DNA of 28,165 bases from Marinosulfonomonas sp. PRT-SC04 (lineage in GTDB: Bacteria > Pseudomonadota > Alphaproteobacteria > Rhodobacterales > Rhodobacteraceae): the NCBI GenBank assembly GCA_001321835.1, contig JPUR01000122.1, positions 1-28,165 on the forward strand, read 5' to 3'. Within the stretch, counting starts at the first letter, position 1. Each line of letters starts with the position of its first letter. The notes beneath the pieces were generated by a model. It did not search any database, had not been told where the DNA came from, and saw nothing but the letters and a program-made list of their open reading frames with translations. Of the stretch, positions 1 through 8,202 are shown piece by piece. The position numbers and the translations under genes are program-made.

Positions 1-315
1 CGCCTGCTCAAGTGATGAAAAACTCTGCTGTTTCAAGGCCAAATCCTCTGTAATTCCTGCCAGAATTATAGCACAGAAATCTGGGCGTTGTTCAGAGGTT
101 CCTTAGCTTAAGTTGTTGGCTGATATGGGGGGGGCTGCGGGACCGTCGGATTTGTAATTGTGGCCATCCATTTGTGCATTTTTAGGGTCCGAGTGGGGGC
201 GGAAATTTAGAGGATCTCAATGCCTTGGGTTTAGTGTGGGTTGGAATTACGCTTTACTATACCATCTGGTCGGTATAGCGATCCGTGAAACGCGTAACAC
301 TGTGATGAGCATGAG
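1..315. other. Upstream region without a supported gene
   Basis: I see no convincing gene in these 315 bases. Short open stretches exist on both strands at about 1-106, but neither has a start codon with a ribosome binding site and their length is within chance. A run of eight G lies near 127-134. The right part, from about 240, holds the putative operator and promoter region of the TetR-controlled efflux operon. Confidence 0.5.
257..278. promoter_or_regulatory. Putative TetR-family operator (semi-palindrome)
   Basis: The arms CTATACC (257-263) and GGTATAG (272-278) are perfect inverted repeats around an 8-base spacer. They lie 37 bases before the ATG of the TetR gene. Position and size fit a site for autoregulation by the adjacent TetR protein, repressing the whole efflux operon. 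The link to the regulator is inferred from position only. Confidence 0.5.
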
Positions 316-900
316 ATGCACCATCCACAACCAATAACAGCCACCAAAACCACCAAAGATCGCATCATCGAGGCTGCAATGGGAATCGCCCGAACCAAAG
401 GCGCGCGGCATTTGACAATTGATGCGGTGACGGTTCAATCTGGCCTGAGTAAAGGCGGGGTTTTATATCACTTCCCGTCCAAAAAGGCGCTGCTCAAAGG
501 ATTGGTCGCCTATATGATCGTGACGATGGGCGGCTATATTGACGCACATTACCAGCGGTTTCAAAGCGGGCCGAACCCGACATTGCATGCCTTGGCGGCG
601 TTGTTGGGTGACCTTCTGGATGGTCGGTTGGGGGTGCCGGTTGCCTTGCTGGCCGCGGGGGCGGAAGACCCTGATTTGCTGGAGCCTGCGCGGGAAGAAA
701 TTTGTAAAATCTGGCAAAAAATCGAATCTGAAACTGCGGATGTTCCCCGCGCTTTGGTGATCTGGAGTGCGATCGAAGGTGTGCATTACATGGATCTTTT
801 GGGGATGGCCCCCGCTGAGGGGCGTACGCTGTTGCGGAAATGTTTGACACAGCTGGAACTGATGATTGAAGATCTGCCTCCAAAGGAGTGTAAAACCTGA
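316..900 (+). CDS. TetR family transcriptional regulator of RND efflux operon
   Basis: A 194-residue protein with a classic TetR N-terminal DNA-binding domain at about residues 12-58. The recognition helix reads LSKGGVLYHFPSKKALL, the most conserved part of the family. The C-terminal part is a helical ligand-binding domain with a small hydrophobic core and no recognisable specificity. Its stop codon overlaps the start of the next gene by one base, so it is the first gene of the efflux operon and probably its repressor, released by a pump substrate. The ATG at 316 is chosen because nearby upstream ATGs are out of frame; its ribosome binding site is weak. An inverted repeat at 257-278 is a candidate binding site. 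Confidence 0.9.
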   Translation: MHHPQPITATKTTKDRIIEAAMGIARTKGARHLTIDAVTVQSGLSKGGVLYHFPSKKALLKGLVAYMIVTMGGYIDAHYQRFQSGPNPTLHALAALLGDLLDGRLGVPVALLAAGAEDPDLLEPAREEICKIWQKIESETADVPRALVIWSAIEGVHYMDLLGMAPAEGRTLLRKCLTQLELMIEDLPPKECKT

Positions 901-1988
901 TGTTTACCAAATTCAAACCCGAAAACCTGTTGCGGCGCCCGATTTTGGCGCTGCTGTTGGCGGCTGGCGGTTTGGCCGCAGTCCCTGCGATCGCCGAGGT
1001 GCCGCTTTTGGTTTCGGTGGTGCGGGTGCAGCCTGTTGCCGGAAAAAGCACATTCTCGTTGTCCGGTGGTATTGTGGCGCGCGATGTTGTCGGGCTGTCA
1101 TTCCCGATGGGCGGGCGGGTCTTGTCGGTGTCGGTGAGTGAGGGCGATCGCGTCACCAAGGGGCAAGAACTTGCGCGGCTTGAATCGGTGCAACAAGAGC
1201 AAGCCTTGCGCGGGGTCGAAGCGGCCTTGATGGCGGCTGAGGCTGATCTGTTTCAGGGTCTGGAAGACTATGAACGCCAGCAAACGTTCCTTGAACGTGG
1301 CGCCACCACACGCCTTAAACGCGATGAGGCAGAGCGGCGACTTCGGATCAACGAGGCCAATGTTGAACGCGCGACCGCAGATCTGCAGCGCGCTCGCAAG
1401 GCGCTGGCCGACACGTTTTTGCGCGCCTCTGCCGATGGCACGATTATCGACCGCTTTGCGGATCCCGGCGAAGTGCTGGCGGCGGCCCGCCCGGTTCTGG
1501 AGCTGGCACATGGCGAGGCTCTTGATGCGGTGTTTGATGTTCCAGAGGCGCTGCCTGCGAAAATCACCTCCGAGGACATCGTGCAATTGGCGCTGATCGA
1601 CCATCCTGATGTGATTTTCAGCGGCCATGTGCGTAAAACCTCGCCGCTTGTGAACCTCAAAAGCGGTACGGTCGAGGTCACTGTTGCGGTCTTGTTGCCA
1701 CCGGAACGCGTGCGGTTTGGCGATGCGGTTCGGGGGCAAATTAGCTTTGCCGTGCCGCCAAGCATTGAGGTGCCATATAGTGCGTTGGCGGCTTATCGGC
1801 AGGGGGCGGCGGTTTGGGTGGTTGATCCGGAGCGTCTGGATGTTTCGATCCGAGCCATTGAGATTTCCCACTATAGTAACCAGATGATTGTGGTCGCGAG
1901 CGGCCTTGAAAATGGGGATATTGTTGTCACCAGCAGCGCCCAGCTTTTGTATCCAGGCCGAATTGTACTGATCAAGGAGGGCTCGTAA
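900..1988 (+). CDS. RND efflux periplasmic adaptor subunit (first of two)
   Basis: A 362-residue membrane fusion protein of the HlyD/AcrA type. An N-terminal signal segment (about residues 12-32, hydrophobic and ending AIAE) has no lipobox cysteine, so it is probably a periplasmic or membrane-anchored non-lipoprotein. A lipoyl-like half motif (GGRVLSVSVSEGDRVTKGQ) at about residues 65-85 is followed by a helical hairpin rich in Glu, Arg and Ala (about 95-165), the matching second lipoyl half (ADGTIIDRFADPGEVL) and a beta-barrel domain. AAGGAG lies before the start and the ATG overlaps the tetR stop. It would bridge the RND pump to an outer-membrane channel. A second adaptor follows directly, which suggests a heteromeric adaptor ring. 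Confidence 0.88.
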   Translation: MFTKFKPENLLRRPILALLLAAGGLAAVPAIAEVPLLVSVVRVQPVAGKSTFSLSGGIVARDVVGLSFPMGGRVLSVSVSEGDRVTKGQELARLESVQQEQALRGVEAALMAAEADLFQGLEDYERQQTFLERGATTRLKRDEAERRLRINEANVERATADLQRARKALADTFLRASADGTIIDRFADPGEVLAAARPVLELAHGEALDAVFDVPEALPAKITSEDIVQLALIDHPDVIFSGHVRKTSPLVNLKSGTVEVTVAVLLPPERVRFGDAVRGQISFAVPPSIEVPYSALAAYRQGAAVWVVDPERLDVSIRAIEISHYSNQMIVVASGLENGDIVVTSSAQLLYPGRIVLIKEGS

Positions 1989-3088
1989 TGCGGGATTATA
2001 TGCGCGTGCCTGTTTTGGTGCTGTTGATGGGACTTTTCAGCCTTGCGGCCACTTTGGTGCAAGCCGAAAGTCCCGCCGCTAAAACGGAAATATTTCGGCC
2101 GGTTGTTGTTGAAATCATTGGTGACAATGCCGAGGCAAGACAGAGCTATATTGGCGCAGTCGCGGCCCGTATTGAGGTCGACCTTGGCTTTCCAGTGTCA
2201 GGATCTGTCGCCACCCGTGCCGCAAATCTGGGCGATACCGTCAAACGTGGAGATGTTTTGGCGCGGCTGGATGCTGAGGCGCTTGAGGCTGGCGTTTGGG
2301 CGGCGCGCGCCGGTGTTGTGGTCTCGGAGCAACAACTGGATTCTGCCGACGCGGCGCTTAAACGTGAACGCACTTTGGCCGCCAAAGGTGTTGTCAGCCA
2401 AACCTTGCTGGAAAATGCGGACCGCTCATTTTCGGCCGCCAAAGCCCGTCTGGAACAAGCCCGCGCGACATTGGTGCGGGCCGAAGATGTGTTGGCATCA
2501 GCCACCCTGTTGGCGCCGATCGACGGGGTGATTGTCGAAGTATTGATTGAGGCTGGGGCCAGCGTTTCGGCGGGCCAGCCTGTGGTCACATTGGCCGGCG
2601 CTGGGGCGCGCGAAGTGGTGATTGATCTGGGCGAAAATGATTTGGCTCAGTTGCCGCGTGACACCGCTTTTACGGCGTCTCTTTTGGCGGTGCCGCAAAC
2701 CACGGCTGTGGTGCATCTGCGCTCGATTGATCCGGTGGCTGATCGGCGTACCCGAACCAGACGGCTGCATTTTTCGCTGATTGATCCGCCAACCGAATTT
2801 CGCATTGGCGCTTTGGTGCGGCTAATGCCGCCGCGGCTTGAACAACGTAAACTTACGGTGCCGGTGTCGGCAACTTTGATTGATGAAACCGGCGCGGCCT
2901 TCGTTTGGCTGGTAACGCGAAGCACGCCAGAAACCGGCGTTGTCGAGCGCGCGGCCATCGGTTTGGGGGCTGCTCTGGGGGCACGGGTTCTGGTTGAAAC
3001 CGGTCTTGCCGCAGGGCAGGAAATTATCATTAAAGGCATTCACTCAATTCAGGACGGGCAACATGTTGGCCTGCGTGTGATCAAATGA
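1988..3088 (+). CDS. RND efflux periplasmic adaptor subunit (second of two)
   Basis: A 366-residue membrane fusion protein, homologous in layout to the preceding one but clearly diverged. A signal peptide (about residues 1-27, cleavage likely after VQA) leads into a lipoyl half (ASLGDT-like region, seen as AANLGDTVKRGDVLARLD), a coiled-coil hairpin (about residues 100-165), a second lipoyl half (LLAPIDGVIVEVLIEAGASV) and a beta-barrel domain. AAGGAGG precedes the start, whose ATG overlaps the previous stop by one base; its own end overlaps the pump gene by four bases. Two different adaptors with one pump recall TriA/TriB of Pseudomonas TriABC. That comparison is from operon layout, not a sequence search. 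Confidence 0.88.
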   Translation: MRDYMRVPVLVLLMGLFSLAATLVQAESPAAKTEIFRPVVVEIIGDNAEARQSYIGAVAARIEVDLGFPVSGSVATRAANLGDTVKRGDVLARLDAEALEAGVWAARAGVVVSEQQLDSADAALKRERTLAAKGVVSQTLLENADRSFSAAKARLEQARATLVRAEDVLASATLLAPIDGVIVEVLIEAGASVSAGQPVVTLAGAGAREVVIDLGENDLAQLPRDTAFTASLLAVPQTTAVVHLRSIDPVADRRTRTRRLHFSLIDPPTEFRIGALVRLMPPRLEQRKLTVPVSATLIDETGAAFVWLVTRSTPETGVVERAAIGLGAALGARVLVETGLAAGQEIIIKGIHSIQDGQHVGLRVIK

Positions 3089-6000
3089 AAGACCGTTTTA
3101 ATCTGTCCGATTGGGCACTAAGCCACCGCTCGTTTGTCTGGTATCTGATGATCATCAGTGTGCTGGCGGGGGCCTTTGCCTATATGAATATCGGCCGCGA
3201 AGAGGATCCGAATTTTACCATTAAAACCATGGTGATTACGGGTGCATTGCCCGGTGCCACGGTGCAGGAAACCCTTGATCAGGTGACTGACCGGATCGAG
3301 AAGAAGCTGCTTGAAATTGACGAGCTTGATTTCACAAAGTCGATAACATGGCCTGGGCAAACCATTGTTTATGTTAACCTTTTGCCGACAACGCGCGGCG
3401 ATGATATTGACAGGGTCTGGCAGCAGGTTCGCAATATGATGGGCGGTATTCGTGGCCAATTTCCGCCTGAATTTGCCGGATTTGGCTTCAACGATAATTT
3501 TGGCGAGGTCTTTGGCAATATCTACGCCTTCACCTCGGATGGGTTTAGCCCACGCGAGGTTCGTGACCTTGTTGAGGGGATCAGGCGTGATGTTCAGCAG
3601 TTGGATGACGCAGGCAATGTGATTATTTTCGGTGACCGCAAAGAGGTGATCTATTTGGACTTCTCGCCAGAAAAAATGGCGGCGATCGGGGTAAATCAAC
3701 AGCAGGTTCAAGCGACGCTTGCCGCGCAAAACGCGATTGTGCCCTCTGGGGTGATTGAGGCTGGCGACGAACGAATTCTGGTGCGGGTTGGTGGGCAGTT
3801 TATAAGTGCCAAAAGTCTGGAAGATGTGAACCTTCGGGTTGGCGATCGGTTTTTCCGCCTCACCGATGTTGCGACCATTCGACATGGTTATAAAGATCCG
3901 GTCAGCGAGTTGTTTCGCTTTAATGGGGAAGAGGCAATTGGTCTGGGGGTCGGGATGCGGGCGGGGGCCAATATTTTGACATTCGGGGCCGAATTGGACG
4001 TGGTTCTGGACCAAGCGGCCAGCCGTTTGCCGATTGGGATTGAAGTTTACAAAGTGTCTGACCAGCCCGCAATTGTTGATGAGGCGGTTGGCCACTTCAC
4101 CAAAGCGCTGGTCGAGGCTGTGGCAATCGTGATGGTGGTCAGTTTTATCGCAGTTGGATTTCGGGCCGGACTGGTGGTGGCGATGGCGGTGCCGCTGACC
4201 TTGGGAATTACTTTTGTGATCATGGATTACACGGGTTTCACCTTGCAGAGGATTTCCTTGGGGGCATTGATCATCGCGCTGGGCCTTTTGGTCGATGATG
4301 CGATGATTGCGGTCGAGACCATGATCACCCGACTCGAGGCTGGCGACAGTCGCCGCGAGGCAGCATCTTATGCGTGGCGCACAATTGCCTTTCCGATGCT
4401 GACGGGCACCTTGATCACGGTGGCGGGATTCATTCCGATCGGGCTGAATAAATCGGCCGCCGGTGAATTTACCTTCTCGTTGTTTGTGGTGATTGCGATC
4501 TCGCTTTTGGTCAGTTGGATCGTGGCGGTTTTGTTCAGCCCCCTGTTGGGCGTGACGCTATTGCCCAAAAATCTGGCTCATAAACACAAAGGTCCGGGGA
4601 TTATTCAACGGGGATTCGAAAAAGTTTTAGGCTGGGCAATGCACGCCCGCGGGGTGACGCTTGTGGTGACATTGTCGTGCTTTGGCGCTTCGATTTTTGG
4701 CATGCAATTTGTTGAACAGCAGTTCTTTCCAAACTCTGATCGCCGTGAGATATTGATCAATATGACATTGGCACAGAACACGTCGATTGAGGAAACAACG
4801 GCGCAGGTGCTGCGTATGGAGGCGGTTCTTGCGGGGCGCGAGGATGTGGTGCATTGGTCGAGCTATATTGGCCGTTCTGCGCCGCGGTTTTTGCTGACAT
4901 CAGAACCAAAAGCTCCCTCGGCCAATATCGCCCAGTTTGTGATATTGACCCCGTCACTGGAGGCGCGAGATGCGTTGCGCCGTGAGTTGCAAGGCATTGC
5001 AAAGGCTGACTTTCCCGGGATTGATGTTCTGGTCAAACTGCTGGATATCGGCCCGCCTGTTGGGCGACCGGTGCAGTACCGTTTGTCGGGGCCTGACATA
5101 AATATGGTGCGTGATTTGGGCCGCGAGATGGCGGCGGTGGTGGCCAGTGATGCGCGGCTGGAAAATATCGTGTTGGACTGGAATGCTCCGGCGCGGGTTA
5201 TTGAGGTCGATATTTTACAGGATAAGGCACGCCAACTTGATTTGACGGCGGCCGATATTGCGGCGGTTTTGGACGCGGTTTACGCAGGCGCGCGTGCAAC
5301 CATGCTGCGCGACGAAACCTATCTGATCGATATTATTGCGCGCGGCAGCAAGGAGGCGGCGCAGTCTTTGGACACGCTGTTCAATCTGCAGCTGACCACG
5401 CCGAGCGGCGAGACCATCCCGCTGTCGAGCATTGCGGAATTCCACTTTAAGACCGAGCAGCCGGTGGTCAATCAGCGCAATCGGATGCCGACGATTACGG
5501 TTGAAGCTGCGGTTGCTACCAAGGATCAGCCGGCGACAATTGTCAAAGACTTGGCGGCCAAGATGCATGCGTTCGAGCAAGATTTACCGCGCGGTTATTG
5601 GGTTGAGATTGGCGGTGCAGTTGAGAAAAGCGCTGAATCTCAAGGCCCGATCGCGGCGGTGGCGCCTTTGATGATCCTGATTATCATCACGTTGGTTATG
5701 GTCCAAATGCAAAGCTTTCGGATCGCGCTGATTGTGTTGTCGGTCGCGCCTTTGGGACTGACGGGGGTGGTTGCGGCCTTGTTGTTGGCCAAGGCCCCGA
5801 TGGGCTTTGTGGCCATTCTGGGTATTCTGGCCTTGAGCGGGATTTTGATCCGCAACTCTATCATTCTGGTTGACCGGATCGAGGCGCTGAAAGCCGAAGG
5901 TATGCCGGTTTGGGATGCGGTGTTTAAGGCCACGGCGGCCCGGGCGCGCCCGATCGTTTTGACGGCCGCCGCGGCCAGTCTTGCTCTGATCCCGATTTCG

Positions 6001-6129
6001 GGCCAGATTTTCTGGGGACCGATGGCCTTTGCGTTGATGGGCGGTATTGTCGTGGGCACCTTGATCACTTTGATTTTTGTGCCGGCGCTTTATCTGGTGG
6101 TGTTTCGGGTGCCGCAGCGCACCGAATAA
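3085..6129 (+). CDS. RND efflux transporter permease (AcrB/TriC-like)
   Basis: A 1014-residue inner-membrane proton/drug antiporter of the HAE-type RND superfamily, slightly shorter than AcrB (about 1049). The first membrane helix is near residues 17-35. A large periplasmic porter domain follows, then helices 2-6 at about 345-490, a second periplasmic domain and a final helix block at about 850-1005. The paired aspartates of the proton relay are visible as LLVDDAMIAVE (D404, D405). The gene starts inside the previous one (ATGA overlap), so the three subunits are translationally coupled. No TolC-like channel gene is present, so the channel must come from elsewhere. Substrates cannot be told from sequence; drugs, biocides or lipids are possible. 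Confidence 0.92.
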   Translation: MKDRFNLSDWALSHRSFVWYLMIISVLAGAFAYMNIGREEDPNFTIKTMVITGALPGATVQETLDQVTDRIEKKLLEIDELDFTKSITWPGQTIVYVNLLPTTRGDDIDRVWQQVRNMMGGIRGQFPPEFAGFGFNDNFGEVFGNIYAFTSDGFSPREVRDLVEGIRRDVQQLDDAGNVIIFGDRKEVIYLDFSPEKMAAIGVNQQQVQATLAAQNAIVPSGVIEAGDERILVRVGGQFISAKSLEDVNLRVGDRFFRLTDVATIRHGYKDPVSELFRFNGEEAIGLGVGMRAGANILTFGAELDVVLDQAASRLPIGIEVYKVSDQPAIVDEAVGHFTKALVEAVAIVMVVSFIAVGFRAGLVVAMAVPLTLGITFVIMDYTGFTLQRISLGALIIALGLLVDDAMIAVETMITRLEAGDSRREAASYAWRTIAFPMLTGTLITVAGFIPIGLNKSAAGEFTFSLFVVIAISLLVSWIVAVLFSPLLGVTLLPKNLAHKHKGPGIIQRGFEKVLGWAMHARGVTLVVTLSCFGASIFGMQFVEQQFFPNSDRREILINMTLAQNTSIEETTAQVLRMEAVLAGREDVVHWSSYIGRSAPRFLLTSEPKAPSANIAQFVILTPSLEARDALRRELQGIAKADFPGIDVLVKLLDIGPPVGRPVQYRLSGPDINMVRDLGREMAAVVASDARLENIVLDWNAPARVIEVDILQDKARQLDLTAADIAAVLDAVYAGARATMLRDETYLIDIIARGSKEAAQSLDTLFNLQLTTPSGETIPLSSIAEFHFKTEQPVVNQRNRMPTITVEAAVATKDQPATIVKDLAAKMHAFEQDLPRGYWVEIGGAVEKSAESQGPIAAVAPLMILIIITLVMVQMQSFRIALIVLSVAPLGLTGVVAALLLAKAPMGFVAILGILALSGILIRNSIILVDRIEALKAEGMPVWDAVFKATAARARPIVLTAAAASLALIPISGQIFWGPMAFALMGGIVVGTLITLIFVPALYLVVFRVPQRTE

Positions 6130-6143
6130 AGGTGGAAATACAA

Positions 6144-6177
6144 CTCTCTGCGCCGCTTCTAGATTGTGCGCAGAGAG
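6144..6177. terminator. Hairpin between convergent efflux operon and luxR gene
   Basis: Perfect 10-bp arms CTCTCTGCGC (6144-6153) and GCGCAGAGAG (6168-6177) enclose a 14-base loop. The hairpin lies 15 bases after the RND stop codon and 40 bases after the end of the oppositely directed LuxR gene, so it could end transcription from both sides. There is no clear T-tract on either side, which weakens the call as an intrinsic terminator. Confidence 0.55.
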
Positions 6178-6217
6178 GGCTTAAGCTCTGTGGCTTGAGG
6201 CGCTCTACGCGCGGCTT

Positions 6218-7033
6218 TTAACGTGATGAAACCCGTTCTAAAATTGGGATAATCAGTGTAAACAACTGAGCTTGCGACGAAATTCTGCATTTCTTATACA
6301 GCTGTTTTCGAAATACTTTTATGGTCTGGTCGCTAAGGCCCAGCTTGAGCCCGATTGAAACAGATGAATGACCGCGCAGCACCATCATGGCGACTTCGGC
6401 CTGCCTTGTGGTGAGCATAATCCCGTGATGCAGTTGCATGGCTTCAATTAGTTTCGAGGTGATATTGCCTTCGGTGTATTCGCCCTTTGATCTTAAAGTG
6501 CCCCAGTGGGCCGAGGACAATGAGGCCACCAATGGCATAATCCTTTTGGCGGTGGCAAGATCACGCGGGCTGAAGCGGGTGTTGGAGCTGCTGTCGCGAC
6601 CAAGACAAATATGCAGCGAAACACCGGCGGCAGGGTGAATGACAAAAGCGAATTCATCCTGCATTCCCGTTTTTTTATAATATTCCAGATAGTAGCGGTT
6701 GCTGCGGAATTTATCGGGCGCAATATCACTGAGCCGGTAAACCCCGGGCGGGGATGTGTTGATGTGCAGGTCGTGAAATGGATCCAGTAAATAAACGCCG
6801 GCCAAATAGATGTTTTGAATGCAGTCGTAAATGTTGCCCTGATGGCCTTTGTAGGCCTTCAATTCTGGCCCGTGGTCCTGAAAATATGCAAGAATGGTAA
6901 TGTTATCAAACTCGATATGTTTGTGTAGCCAGTCACATAAAATGTCGGGAAATTGGGTGGTGTTCAGGTTGTCGATGGCGCAAGCGAGCAAAATTTCTTT
7001 GGCTTTTTTGGAAATTTCCATAAATACCCCCAT
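6218..7033 (-). CDS. LuxR family transcriptional regulator
   Basis: A 271-residue protein. The C-terminal region (about residues 203-265) is a LuxR/GerE helix-turn-helix: LTTRQAEVAMMVLRG opens it, and LGLSDQTIKVFRKQLYKKC is the recognition region. The N-terminal 190 residues form a sensory domain of uncertain type; a DPF motif after a tyrosine-rich stretch (LLDPFHD) slightly resembles autoinducer-binding LuxR proteins, but I cannot name a ligand and no synthase gene is nearby. It is divergent from the polyamine transport and catabolism operon, 89 bases away, so it is the obvious candidate regulator. A second ATG at 7021 (residue 5) is an alternative start, preceded by GGGGG at suitable distance. 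Confidence 0.82.
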   Translation of the reverse strand: MGVFMEISKKAKEILLACAIDNLNTTQFPDILCDWLHKHIEFDNITILAYFQDHGPELKAYKGHQGNIYDCIQNIYLAGVYLLDPFHDLHINTSPPGVYRLSDIAPDKFRSNRYYLEYYKKTGMQDEFAFVIHPAAGVSLHICLGRDSSSNTRFSPRDLATAKRIMPLVASLSSAHWGTLRSKGEYTEGNITSKLIEAMQLHHGIMLTTRQAEVAMMVLRGHSSVSIGLKLGLSDQTIKVFRKQLYKKCRISSQAQLFTLIIPILERVSSR

Positions 7034-7122
7034 CGGGTTATATACCCCTGCTGATCTGTGTATTAGGCTAGTGCCAGCGTTTCAAGAGGTAGAATGCGCG
7101 ATACTGGAGAGCTTTTATACAT
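7034..7122. promoter_or_regulatory. Divergent promoter region luxR / polyamine operon
   Basis: These 89 bases must contain promoters for both the LuxR gene and the transport operon. A short inverted repeat with arms GGGT and ACCC around TATAT (7035-7047) sits directly before the LuxR start, and a GGAGA ribosome binding site (7106-7110) serves the ATPase gene. I cannot assign -35 and -10 boxes with confidence. Confidence 0.35.
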
Positions 7123-8202
7123 ATGACTGAAAAACTTGCGATCGATATTATCGATGTCACCAAGCATTACGGTAACTTTGTTGCTTTGAAAAACATCTCG
7201 GTTAACATTCGGGATAATGAATTTTTCACATTACTTGGCCCATCTGGCTGTGGGAAGACCACGTTGCTACGCTCGATTGCCGGCTTTGAAGAGGTCACGG
7301 ACGGCAAAATTATGCTGTACGGCGAAGAGATCGAGGATTTGGCCCCCCACCAACGCCCGATCAACACAGTGTTCCAGCATTACGCGCTGTTTCCACATAT
7401 GACAGTGTACGAAAACATCGCTTTTGGGCTGAAACGGTTGAAAAAATCTGCCAGCGAAATTGACAAAACCGTCAAGGAAATGCTGGCATTGGTCCAGATG
7501 GAAGAGTTCGGCGACCGGCGGCCAACCAATATGTCGGGTGGCCAGATGCAGCGGATCGCACTGGCCCGCGCGCTGGCCCCGCACCCCAAGGTTTTGCTGC
7601 TGGACGAGCCATTGTCTGCACTTGATCTGAAGCTGCGCCAAGCCATGCGTCAAGAGTTGCAACGCTTGCAGCGCGAAACCGGCATTACATTTATATTCGT
7701 GACCCATGACCAAGACGAGGCCATGTCGATGAGTGACCGGATCGCGGTGATGTCAAGCGGTGAAATCCAGCAGGTCGGCAGCCCCGAGGAGATTTACAAT
7801 CGCCCTGCCAACCGTTTTGTTGCTGATTTCATTGGCGACACCAACATTCTTGATGTGACCGTGGTTGCAAAAGACGCGACCCACACGCGGTATGAAACCA
7901 CGTCAGGTATTTCGGTGCCGATTGAACAGCCCACGGACATGGCTGTGGGCGACCGGCTTTCGCTGAATATCCGGCCTGAAAATGTGTTGTTGCTTGAGGC
8001 CGGTGCTGGCCGCATGAACGCCACCCTGACCCATAAATCATTCTTTGGCCGCACAACGATTTACTCAACCGAGCTTGCGGATGGTACGGTGATCAAAGCG
8101 CGCTGCACCACACGGGAGGAGCGCGACCGGGCCCCGCTTACGGTGGGGGACGCGGTCGGTATAGATTTTGAGACCGGCGCCGTTTCGGTGCTGACCTCAT
8201 GA
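7123..8202 (+). CDS. potA: Polyamine ABC transporter ATP-binding protein (PotA-like)
   Basis: A 359-residue ABC ATPase that powers import through the two permeases encoded next. Walker A is GPSGCGKTT (residues 39-47), the Q-loop is at Q85 in VFQHYALF, the signature is MSGGQ (137-141), Walker B is VLLLDEP (157-163) and the switch histidine is H195 in THDQDEA. From about residue 235 a TOBE-type regulatory domain follows, as usual in PotA, FbpC and MalK. Length and the neighbouring PotB/PotC/PotD-type genes point to spermidine or putrescine uptake. The stop overlaps the next start by four bases. The exact polyamine cannot be read from this subunit. Confidence 0.92.
   Translation: MTEKLAIDIIDVTKHYGNFVALKNISVNIRDNEFFTLLGPSGCGKTTLLRSIAGFEEVTDGKIMLYGEEIEDLAPHQRPINTVFQHYALFPHMTVYENIAFGLKRLKKSASEIDKTVKEMLALVQMEEFGDRRPTNMSGGQMQRIALARALAPHPKVLLLDEPLSALDLKLRQAMRQELQRLQRETGITFIFVTHDQDEAMSMSDRIAVMSSGEIQQVGSPEEIYNRPANRFVADFIGDTNILDVTVVAKDATHTRYETTSGISVPIEQPTDMAVGDRLSLNIRPENVLLLEAGAGRMNATLTHKSFFGRTTIYSTELADGTVIKARCTTREERDRAPLTVGDAVGIDFETGAVSVLTS

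Noticed and set aside
1..106. Overlapping open frames on both strands at the left edge, possibly the end of a neighbouring gene
   Set aside because: Each is about 34 codons, has no usable start or recognisable motif, and such a length is expected by chance.
494..1159. Long minus-strand open frame of 221 codons opposite the TetR and adaptor genes
   Set aside because: It is a low-complexity proline/arginine/threonine-rich shadow of real plus-strand genes that carry clear family motifs.
3118..4095. Minus-strand open frame of 325 codons inside the RND gene
   Set aside because: It is antisense to the conserved pump sequence and has no domain, so it is a codon-bias shadow.
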